Shown here one piece after another: positions 38,501 to 50,500 of a DNA stretch of 64,000 nucleotides. A program made the translations under genes and the position numbers. This DNA comes from Bicyclus anynana. Its lineage: Eukaryota > Arthropoda > Insecta > Lepidoptera > Nymphalidae. The notes below the pieces were generated by a model. That model saw nothing but the letters and a program-made list of their open reading frames with translations. It did no database searches and was not told the origin of the DNA. How positions within the stretch are numbered: position 1 is the stretch's first letter; each line of letters opens with the position of its first letter. Location of the stretch: the NCBI RefSeq assembly GCF_947172395.1, contig NC_069094.1, positions 1,014,501-1,078,500 of the forward strand, written 5' to 3'.

Positions 38501-41500
38501 AACAATAATTCAATGTAGCATTTCCTTGGCGTGTGATTGACAAAATATTGTCCATCATCATTGTCAGGACGAAGACGTAAATAATAATTAATTGTACAGC
38601 TGTAGAAAAATGACTACAAATATTTAATAACAAGTGGAATAATTCATTCATTTGCATGGCAACAACGGATTAGCATAACGTTACGTAAATAGGTACAGTG
38701 AAGTGAACACATCTCACAATGAAGTAGGCACTAGTGGCCATGAAAATAGTACGCAGATTCTCCATGAATATTATTGCAAATGACGAGTCGAGCTAATGGC
38801 AGGAAGTCGGCGAAGCCACTACACGTAATGTTCAAGGTACTCGTAAATGTAATGTAACAATTAATTTTAACACTTGACTTGGGTGTCATGACCGAGTGAA
38901 CTTCGTTAACCTAATTCGTGGTAATGTAGAATGTTTGCGAAGCAGAAAGTGAATTCGCATGTCGGAATCATTGTTCGAAATTATTAGTTTTTTAGTGTAA
39001 GAATAAAAGATTAACAATCTTCTCTTCATTCATAGTAATGAAAGAAGAATAAATTTAGAATAAACAAACATTTAGTAAAACTGCGCTAGCGCTGCTTTGG
39101 TGTAATATGAGAAAATTGCAATACAATTCCAGCCGTTTAATAAAAAATATAATATAATAAAAAAATAGAATATATCATACGACGACATATTTGATATAAA
39201 ATTTATGCTGAGAAAAAATATTGGTAATTGACATATCAATTCTAGTTTGTGTGGTTAAAGTATAAAAGTTTTCACGTCAACTACCAAATAGAGATCAAAG
39301 TAAAAAAAACAAAGCGAACATTTGGTAACAACAGTAGGGACTAAGCTCATGGTTGGACAGGTGTGATAGCAGGTGCTAACGCCACATGCTTGACCGACAA
39401 TGGTGAATACACCTTTAACCCTAATTGTTCTATCTATACTTATTATGGTAAACGATTTAATGAGTGCACAACTGTACACTCAGTACCTTGGCAAGGAGTC
39501 AAAAAATCAAACTTTATTTTCAGATTTATTAATATTTTTTCTGTACGTAAAGAGTCAATCACAATTAAAAATATTAGTAGTTTTTTTTACACTTATTTAC
39601 TGGTTGAAGGCAATAAGATTTCATTGCTTGAAGAACGTGAATTTATAAGCTATGTGGCAGCGATAAGGAACGCAATTAAGGGCACCATTATTAGTTTGAA
39701 TTGTAATCGCGGAATTTCACCAATTTTAATACAATTAATAAGCTTAATACATATGCAAGTAAATCCAAGAAACGCCAGCAAGCCGTTCAAGAAATCGAAG
39801 AAGAGTGTAAGTGAAACGAAGTGAAACGGAGCTACGTCCACGGAGCATATCGACCGTCAAAATAAATTCAAGTACAACGCCGGCGATGAATGAGCACTAA
39901 CCACAAATGCGGCGGGGCTAGCGTAACCTCACACTACCGAACTTTTTGGTTTTTAACCCCCGACGCAAAAAAGAGGAAGAATATTGGAAGAATAAGTATA
40001 AGTTAGTCGTGTCTGTGGCATCGTAGCTTTAGAAACGAAAGAACCAGTCTGGTGCGTATTTTTGTTTAAAAGCTCGGTCATCTTGCTGGTCCTTAGATAA
40101 ACGATGATCGATAAGTCAACCCGAAGGGTATTGGCTTTTTCTATTATGATGAAAATAATTTCTGATATAAAGGTGAGTCGTTATCTAATCCAAGAGGGCT
40201 GTTACAAGTTTGACTAGTCAAACTATTGCATAGTAGCTTCTGATCTAAACAAATGGATGGTCTATATTTTTGAATTTTTTTATTATCATGGAAATATTAT
40301 TGATATAAAGGTAAATTGGTTAGCTAATTCTGAGCATTATTTATGTTATCAAAATTTTATACATATTTTTTGTAAAACTTTCTGGTCCAGACGACGCGAT
40401 GGCCCGTTCCCACGGACGCAATTTATATGACTTTTGTAGATGCCAGTGAGACTCGAGATGTCGTCTCATACAAAAGAAAGTTGTAACCAAGTGAAATATT
40501 CATTATTTGTGTCCATTCTTTCCAATATGGATGAATTGCTTGTAAGCAATAGTAAATTGAAATCATAATATGTGCATTTTAGCAACTGCAAAGAGTTGAA
40601 TTGGTTGTGTCCGCGAGTATAAGTTTCCTATAATATTTAATATTGAAACACGAAGTCGAGGTGAACCAGTAGAATAATAGATAGTCATCATTTGCGAATA
40701 ACTATGTGTATTTAAAGATACACAAATAAAAGACAAAAGAATACATGTCACAAAAATTACAAAATGCGACATCTTACATAATAATCGTAGCTACACATAC
40801 TTTTTAGCAGGATTATCTTCTCATGGTTTCCTTTATTACTAGCGCAACGTTAACTTCAGCGTTGAACATGACTTAAATGTAATCATCGTTATCAAAGCGT
40901 TCGTCTGCAACTGTTATTATCAAAAACAATCATTTTCTTGCGTCAGCAAAGCGTGTGTGCTGTTTCTAGGCAAGAAATAATCAGGACAAATACTCGTCTA
41001 GATTGAGTAAAGGTTGTAGATAGCGCGTAATGTAACTATGTCACGTAAAGATGATGCGTATAGGTATTCTACGCATCATCATTCTAATGAAATGAAATTT
41101 TAAGACATAAAATTAGAAACTTCGAGATTTAACTTCGTTTCTAAGTAGCAAGTAGCAGCGTAAACTAAAAATGGAGCATTTTAAATGAAATGAAATTTAT
41201 AAATTAGAATTAGAAACCAATATGATGTCACATTAAATTTCAAGTAAAACCCTAGCACGACTTCTTATCAAGAAAGGAAATATTTGTCTTAATTTTAAAT
41301 CAGGAAAAAATAAAGCATTGGATTGTCCAATAGATTAAAGGTAAATGGTCATTATCATACTTAGCAAAATGCATATTATGTGTGCAAATAATTTTCGCAG
41401 GTACAAAAAATAAGCTTTAACATTGTTGAAGTAATGATTATACAAATCTACGAACCAATAATAATAATAACTGTAATAAATCACAAAAAAAATAATGCGG

Positions 41501-44500
41501 AAAACAAACTATATGAGCAAACGTACATTTATAGCAATGAATCCGCAACTAGTAGTTCATCCTCTTAAATGCAATTAAGCATACTAGCATGTAACAGCAA
41601 AAGGTACTAAAAACTGATAGTGACTATTTTCAGAAAACCATGACACACTTAAAAAAGTTCTATAGCGAATAAAAAAAATAATGACCAATTAAAAAAGATA
41701 AACAAACAGCTATTATTGAAAAAGGAACACGAGAATTAAAACAACTTTTTTTTATTGTACTATACTAATAAATACTTGTGATATTCTTAGTAACTTGTTG
41801 TCTTGGTTACTAGAATCATCTAGAACACGCTGTTGCTATTAGATTAATATCTTCAAAATATTTGTCTAATTATATTATCTTGCTTTAAATTGCAATAGTA
41901 TACAGTCGACTATGGATTTAAATTGTAAATCTAAATCGTTTCAGATATCGAGATAAATATTGAACACCACCAAAAAATTAGAATGAAGTCCAATTTGTAA
42001 CCTTTGAGATTTTTTTGGAAGTGAGTTAAAAAAGCGATAATCGTACTGAAGACGTTTCTAAATACTAATGAGATTACAAGGTAGGGACGAGCGGAAACAC
42101 GTCATATAATATCATACCTAATGTGTTTTTTGCTGATGTTTTTATTGAACCAAGCAATATTTTCAACAAGGAAGAACCTTGAAGATTCAGTAAGACAAAC
42201 GGTTAAGTATATAATAATGTAAAAATATAATTTACTACTTTTCGTTCCTGACTTCGTCTGGCTTGAGGTAACTGACTTAACCCTTCAACTAAACGCAAAA
42301 TACATGTTAATAAGATGGCATACATTTCAAACTTAAATAATAGAGATACTTTGATTATTATTATTGGTACCTAATCAATTAATCTTCTGCAGTCGATAAA
42401 TTATCCAAAAATCTTTCAACATACAGACAGATTTTCAAATTTTACTTTGGTGATGTCTCTCTGATGTCAAACCAGTGAACAGTGTTTAAGACATTTGGGT
42501 GAAATTTTCGAACATTAACAATTGTATATTAAATTAATTCCTTCTACTAGACATCGGCCCTGTAATGTTTTGCAATAAGTGTATACTCTGGGATCTAATT
42601 TTTGATTACCGGTGCAGTAGAACCAAGCAAACATGGCAAAGAATTAAATTAAAAACGGCTTTAGTGTCTATTTACAATAGAAAGTGTAATCGACCTACGA
42701 TTACGTTTATATTAATTAGTTTATCAGCTTTCGTGGTTAACACATACTCGTAGCAATAGCGCCTCGTGTACTCGATTAGATAATATACACATTTCACGGC
42801 ATTCGTTCGTGAATAATACAAATTCCGCTGATAAATCAATAATGGAATTTATAGCTACAATAATATTATTATACAATCCGATATTTGTCGATATAGAGTT
42901 GCTATTAGATAAGATTTCTCAAATAAGCGGACTATATTCTACCTAAAGAAGACCAGTAAAACAAAAGACGTACGAACTTCAAAGAACAAAAAGCAGTTTT
43001 AACATATTAAGTATTTATTATCCTGAAACATTAAATAACTAAGACTAAACGTTTTATTGGAAGAGACGATAGTATTCGATAGTAATGGACTCAGTTCCCT
43101 AAATAATATAAATTGTACGAGTTTTGTACATATTGTAAGAGTATTGTTAAATCAATGGCTTTGAGTTCAGTCAAACATCAGTGATTTATGTAGTAGGTAC
43201 TTCTTTAGCTAATCAAAAGATACATTCGGATTTCATTTCATTTCATCATAATAACATATCAAATTAAGGTTTTTCTTACATTTTAAGATGTAATTAAGGA
43301 AACTGCAGAAGAAATACCTCATGCCCGGCACCTTTGTATTATCGAAAATAAAAGTGCTGAGACCGAAATCGAATGCCGCAGACGCATTAGCGAAACAGGA
43401 AATCTTTTGTGTCCCTCTCCCTCCAACCGCGAAGACAGGGACGGGGTAAAATGACGGTTAAAACCGTTCGCGAACAAAATAAATAATGAAAAAAAAAAGC
43501 TTTAACCGACCCATCTTGTTTCTCGATTCTCGGTCTTCAGTTGACGTACTTATGATATCATCGTTGCTTATGATTTTAGTATCCAACTAAATTCTAAGTA
43601 ACATGATAGTTATCTATACTAACATAACATATCGAGGTGTCTGTACATCGGAAATTATTTTTAGCAAATTCTTAGCGGGGTTCCAAATGAAGAACAATTT
43701 AAATCTACTATTTTCGGCGCTACATTTGGAAAACCATCGGATAAAAAAAATTGGAGAACACTTTGGTTGCTTGGGGGTCCAATTTTAAAAAACGTAATCC
43801 ATTTTTATGCTTCTAAATCCGTTCAAGGTGCAAAGTAAATGTTAAATCAATTTTACACTGTCCAAAGGACACGTATCCAAATTGACGCAAAACAAATCCT
43901 TTGGCAAAAATCTACTCGTAAATCTTTTTTAAATTGTTGCTACGTGAATTTAATTGTGTGAATTGGACGTGCTAATTTAGTGTTTGCTTCATGAAAACGA
44001 TTTAATGGCGGATCACATTTGCATTAAGTATAACCGATTCTCAAGGACATTCTCGATTGATACCACCTGACGGTTTGGGTGCAGCATTTTCCCGTTGTTA
44101 ATTGTTATTATTAATTACAGAACCTTTGAGTTATTTGAAGGTACTGTAAGTACTGAACGGTCTGAAGAACTCTTGAGAATCTGTGGAACAAGTATAACTT
44201 TGAGGGAGGATTTTACAAAGAGAGTGTGACCCTTGGGATATTAGGGCACCTTAAAAGAAGTTAATTCTGATATTCTATGCAATGATTAGAATTCATGCCC
44301 CAAAAAGAACTTGCGAATGCTGTTCTATCTGCAAAGGAGTAAGGATGTTGATGTTATATAAACGATGCAGCCTCCTGCTTGACATTGTCCTTTGTACGGT
44401 TACGTAATACGTAACATAAAAGTGTAAGTACCTGTTTGCCGCCGGCAACCATCTTGCTGTTCAAGAGTTAGTTGTATCACAGTACAAAAGTCACGGTCAC

Positions 44501-47500
44501 TGTCACTACACACTGGTACGGTACGGTGCGGCACGGCAAGGGTCGCTGTGCCGCGTCTGCGGTACGCGGCGGTAGAGTTTGAACTGAACGACCGTTTTGC
44601 TCGGGCGCGAGATGCGCTCGCCGTGCGCTTGCGCAGGACGAAGGCACGCACCGGCGCACCTGATATTGAATACTTAAAAGAGCGCATACACACTATCCAA
44701 CTTCCAACTTGTGTGTTGGCTTCCGACTTTGTGCCAATGTTAGCACTCCATGCCAAACGATTTACATAATTCAACATTAATAATAACTTGAACACATAAG
44801 GAAACTAGCAGCAAGTAATCCATCCACTTTTGCTTTTTTATGAACATCAACAATGCACATAGTGTAACAACCGTATGCTAGCTATGGAGAAAGCAAGAAT
44901 TTTCAAGAAGCTCTTTCTTTTCATCTGCAGTAAATAGAATACATTGTATTATTTCAAGTGTTGGAAGACAAGCCTTATTATATGCCTTATCAGAAAAAGG
45001 AGGCTCTGTTTTTCAGAAGATATTGTAAATCAAATCTAATTCAATCGAATAATTTGTCTAAGAGTCTAACAGCTGTACTAAATATTTTAGAGAGTAGTAG
45101 CGTTACCAAGTGTTGGTATGTGTGTAGACGCTTAAGCACAGAACACGTGACTTCGTGGAATTGTAACCTGCCGACCCATTATTATAAAGTACAAAATCGT
45201 ATGCATTACAACGATCGCCTAAATATAGTACACTCGTGTGCAATAATAGTTTGTATCAACTACATTGAAGGTTTTATATGATTAGCTATTAGAATATACA
45301 TGATATAAGAGTATAAATGATGGATAATAAATCATAATATAAAAGGAAGTCTGAAAAGACGAGAAGTATGAGTTTAAAGGTTAACTTGGTAAGGACATGC
45401 AGAGGGATGATATAACCAGAAAAATATAAGAGAAAAAAAAACATACATACAGCCGAACGTAGAACCTCCTCCTTTTGGAAGTCGGTTAAAAAAGAATATC
45501 ATTTATGTAGTTGTCTATAAGCCTACATTCGCACGAGAGTTTTTTAACAGACGTTAAAAAGAGTTCAAATATAGCATGAAGTTAAATGAAGGTCTATTTT
45601 CAACGCCCAAAATTTAAAATGCAACACTGCTCGAAAAAAGCGACGTGTTTTACAAACGTACTGGTTTAACGTCCGTTAAAAAAGCGTTCGTGCGAATGGG
45701 GGGAATGATAAATAAATGACCAATGATGAGTATAGAGATTTTTTATACTGCTAAGCAGCTTTCTGTTAGGCAGAAAATAAAAGACAGTAAAATAGAGAAG
45801 AAGCATTAAGCAGATTCATCGTTTTCAACATCGAGGGACACACCTGGTTACGTATCATTATCAGCTTATTTTATCGGCTGACTACAAAGCTATGCTACTT
45901 TCCTTATAGGTCAGAGGAGATATGGAGCTAACTAGACAGAACCTTCGGGTTAACAGGCTTTGGGTGGTAATGATTGATTTTGTAACAATCATTATTATCA
46001 GATTTTAATTAAGCATAATATATAACGGTATAACGTGCTCTCCAAAGCATGGGTGTGTGACACCACTATCCGAATCCGGGCTGAGAATTTCTTTGAAAAA
46101 CAAAGTCTAATATTTAGGACTAGTTGACGCCGCGCGGTTTTACCCGCATAGTTCCCGTTCCAGTAGGAATACGAGGATATTATATAACCTATAACTTTCC
46201 TCGATAAATGGGCTATCTTAAACTGAAAGATTATTTCAAATCGGACCAGTAGTTCCTGAGATTAGCGCAAAGTTCAAACAAACAAACAAACAAACTCTTC
46301 AGCTTTATAATATTAATATAGAGTATAGATAACCACTGGACCTACGAGGTACTGGGTTGTACCTATATATCTATGGATGAAATATATAGCAAGCTACCTC
46401 TCGTATATAATATGTACGAGATATATGGTATATCCGTGCTGCATATATGACATATATCTCGTTTGTCATAGCTATATAGACGAGACGAGACGACCGCCTA
46501 CGGTTTTGCAGTTAATTTTTTTCCTATTTGCATTTGATTCTAATTTGAATAATGATCGAATCGATGAGTAAAGACATCGTGTTTGTCACGACACTATTTA
46601 CGCGTAGTATGCCGCGACAATATTGTTTTTTTTTTTGTTCAGTGATAAGTTAGCCGTTTACTTAAAGCGGTACGTATTTCTCTTACGTAACTAGCCAGAG
46701 CCACTGCTGATACCTACCTCCAGACCAGGGCCTGTAGCCATGTGGCAAGTCGATTCTCTTTCTTCAATCGCAAACGTTTCGAAAATTAAAAAAATGTATG
46801 GGATTAATATTTGCTATCGACAGGTTACGTGATGAAGTTGTCGATCGGATCTGTCATCGTATACGTTCTTTTAGTTTTCAAATCGTGAACGTTTGTAGAA
46901 ACAGACTTGACGTGTCACATGGCTACAGGCCCTTACCTGAACCATTTAAGAAAATATAAAATCCTAAATTGACCCGACTTGGAATCGAACACATATCTTT
47001 GAAAACACAGCATTACCACAGCAAAGTTATAAATTGGTAATAACGTGATCTACGAGGCATCATTATTATCAACCCATTCGGCTCACTGCTGAGCTCGAGT
47101 CTCCTCTCAGAATGAGAGAGGATAGGCCAATAGTCCACCACGCTGATCCAATGCGGATTGGCAGACTTCAAACACGCAGAGAATTAGGAAAATTCTCAGA
47201 TATATAGGTTTCCTCACGATGTGTTCCCTTCACTTCCATTTGAGACACGTGACACTTAATTTCTTAAAGTGCACACAACTGAAAAGTTGGAGGTGCATGC
47301 CCCGGACTGGATACGAACCCACGCCCTCCGGAATCGGAGGCAGAGGTCATATCCACTGAGCTATCACGGATCATTACAAGGGACCGGTAAATTGGCTTTG
47401 TGCATACGCAAGTGCAGTGTCCAGTAACCAGATAACTCGCGTCCCACTTTCTAGCTTCCTTCCTACGGGCCGCGACGCTTAGCGATACGTCACTTTCTAT

Positions 47501-50500
47501 TGCACAACTGAAGGGCGTAACACTAACGGCCCTTTTCAACAACCTACCTGTTAGCGACGCAAATGTCTTTAAGGCTGCACAGTTCATAGACGCCTCAGAC
47601 CAATTATTGTATAGGACCTGCCTCGCTAGACATTACTTTTCTGTCAAAGTATATGATCAACGATCTAATGCGATTATAAAAACTGTCTCTATAGAATCGA
47701 TCTTTAATAGTTGTAATCGTGTTCGTCGGTTAAAGAGCTCCGTAAAAATACCTTTTTGTGCAATTGAGTTGTGTAAAAAACGGGCAAAAATCGTACTTTA
47801 GTATAAAATATATGCCAAATCTAAGCTCGTTTTCTTCAGAAAATGACAAACAATTTTGTTCGTGACTATGAGTGTGATACAGGTCCTTCTATAATTGGTC
47901 TGAGATAGACGCAATACAAAGTCCAGACACCGTCTCCTGAACTAAATCTGACGCACCCCAAAGACGGTAGTTCGTGCATATACAAGCAGTATTTCCCATA
48001 ACTCTAGAGTTACATGGAAAATTAATTAACAATGTCTAAGTTATATGTGTTCTAAAATGAATATTTTCGGAGTAAAAATATGTCTTTTGTAAATAGATCC
48101 TAAATTGTCTTAATTATTGATTATTATATTAATTTACGTAATTGTTGTTAGTGATAAGTTTTGTAATACAAATTATAAAAAAAAAAAATCTATGCGGATG
48201 TCAAGGAGACGCGTGACGTTTTTTTGTATGGGTTTCAGCGGCTTCACGACGCTGCTTGTAAACTCATTATGGATTTATTCTTTATTTTGTGTCTTCATCG
48301 TAGCCAAGAACCATCTCAAACACAATAAAAACCGCATCATAATCTGTCTATTTGTTTCGAAGCTATGATTCCTTAAACAATACTCACAAAATACTCACAC
48401 AGGAAAACGCAAATGAATAGCTTACTTGACTTACTGTTTCGTTTCTTAGAACCTTAACAATGTTGTTATTTCAAATTGAACTGATGCAAATAAATCAAGA
48501 TTCAACTGCACAATAAGAAGTGAATTAACTTTATGCTGATACGTTTTTATTTGTTTATTCCATTATGGCTCGTAACGCTAGCGGCTAGCCACACACGATC
48601 AGGTTAACCGTCATGTCAGAAGTGCACATATTATGATAAAATATCGCAATAATATCTTCTGCTGGCCTGTATTCAATGTTATTCAATATTATGTAACTTT
48701 GGTAACTTTGCATATACAGGAAAATCACCAAAGTAGCTTTTTTTGGGAATTCTTAAATCACGTTATTTAGTATTTACTATTAATTTATTTCTAACTGATC
48801 AAAATTCCTAACCAGGGTGTTTGACATTATGATTATCGTTAACAATACGGAATACGAAAAATTAGGTTTTTATTGACTTGATGTTTATTATATTAGGTGG
48901 CTAATACACCAAAGTTAGCGAATAGGCCACAGCTGAGATTGATTCGATAATTTTTACTGTCACCCTATGCCCGCTGCAGATTTGACGGTAATCTTGATTG
49001 TGTGTGGCTGGCGTAAAACGGCTTAGTATTTAAACTAAATGAACTTCGAAATTCTTTGAAGTCCATGAGTAGAGGTAGGGTAAGGCTGCTTTTAGAAACA
49101 ATTTAAATAGAGAAAAAAAACATTTCGATGTCTCGCTTCAGTTTGTATTGCTTGCGTCCGTTTGTCCGTCTGGTACTTTTTAAAGGCTAAACCAATTTTG
49201 ATGAATTTTGGTAAAAATATTTATTTACATGGGGTACTTTACGACGTAGAACGAGTTATATATTATTAGAGAAGTAATACCTAAACTATCAGTTAAATGA
49301 AACTGTAGGGATTTTAAGAATTTTGAAAATTACACCCCTAAGAGGTTATATGGGGGTCTACAATATGTGTTTTTCTATTTACGAGATAGTTGTTGACACA
49401 TACTAGACCTACTGGAGTGGTATGCATATAAGAAACTTTGTTTTAGCCTGTGCCCATCAACTTGAGGTATATTTATATGTTGCCTCATTCATGTGCCATT
49501 AATATTTAATTAGGAAGATAATATAATTAATGACAATTATAATTACCCTAATAATTACATAATAATAGATAAAAAAGAAATTGCTAAAGAACTGGTTCTT
49601 CTTAGAATCTTATTATGTCATTTTATGTCTTGCAATCAATATAATATTTCATATCTTTGCATTGTGCACTTATTTCTATCAACACTTTTCTTCTATCAAC
49701 AGAGGCTTTGAAAAATATTGTGTGCAAAGCTTACTTGGTATGAATAAAGTGTAGATATGGAGAATGATAATATAATTTGTGTTATTGGGAGCATCAACTA
49801 AACAAAAACTTGGGAAACTATAGTTAGCATACAAAACATAGCATCAACCTAAGCTAACTAACAAAGAGGTATCACACAACACTCCATGACTAACCACGTC
49901 TTCCTCCCCTGGCACTATCATTCTAGTTATATACTCTAGTATCTGGAAAATAAATATATTATATATGTAATTTTTTACAAATCAAATTACACACACTGCT
50001 AACTAGCCCCAAAGTAAGCATAGCTTCTGTTATGGGTACTAAGGTAGGTAATGAATAAATTATATATAAATACTTAAATATACACATACTCATAAACTGC
50101 CCAAACACTGGAAAACCTCCATGCTCATCACACAAATATTTTCCAGTTGTGGGATCGAACCCACTGACTTGGATGCAGGAAACTAAATCACTACCCACTG
50201 CACCACTCAGATATCTCTTCATTGATTAGTCTGGTTGATTCTTATATATTCAGCAATTTTTGATACTATTTTTAACAAAACTTAGATATTTAATTAAAAT
50301 ATTTCTTCAGTGTTGAGTTGAGTTGATGAGTAAAACATTTAAGGCATTGCAGTGTTGCAAATATCCTCTGCTATAAGGAGGGAGGCTTGCCTTTAGTAAA
50401 AAATAAGTTGATAATAATAAGTGCATTTCAATATTGTACCAAAAACTTTTGTGTATACACTGATAAAAAAAGTGTTCAACTAACAAGTTGGTGTGATAAC

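Noticed and set aside
39363..39824. 153-codon plus-strand frame, the longest in the intron
   Set aside because: AT-driven composition, no recognisable domain, no splice or promoter context, and overlapped by frames on the other strand.
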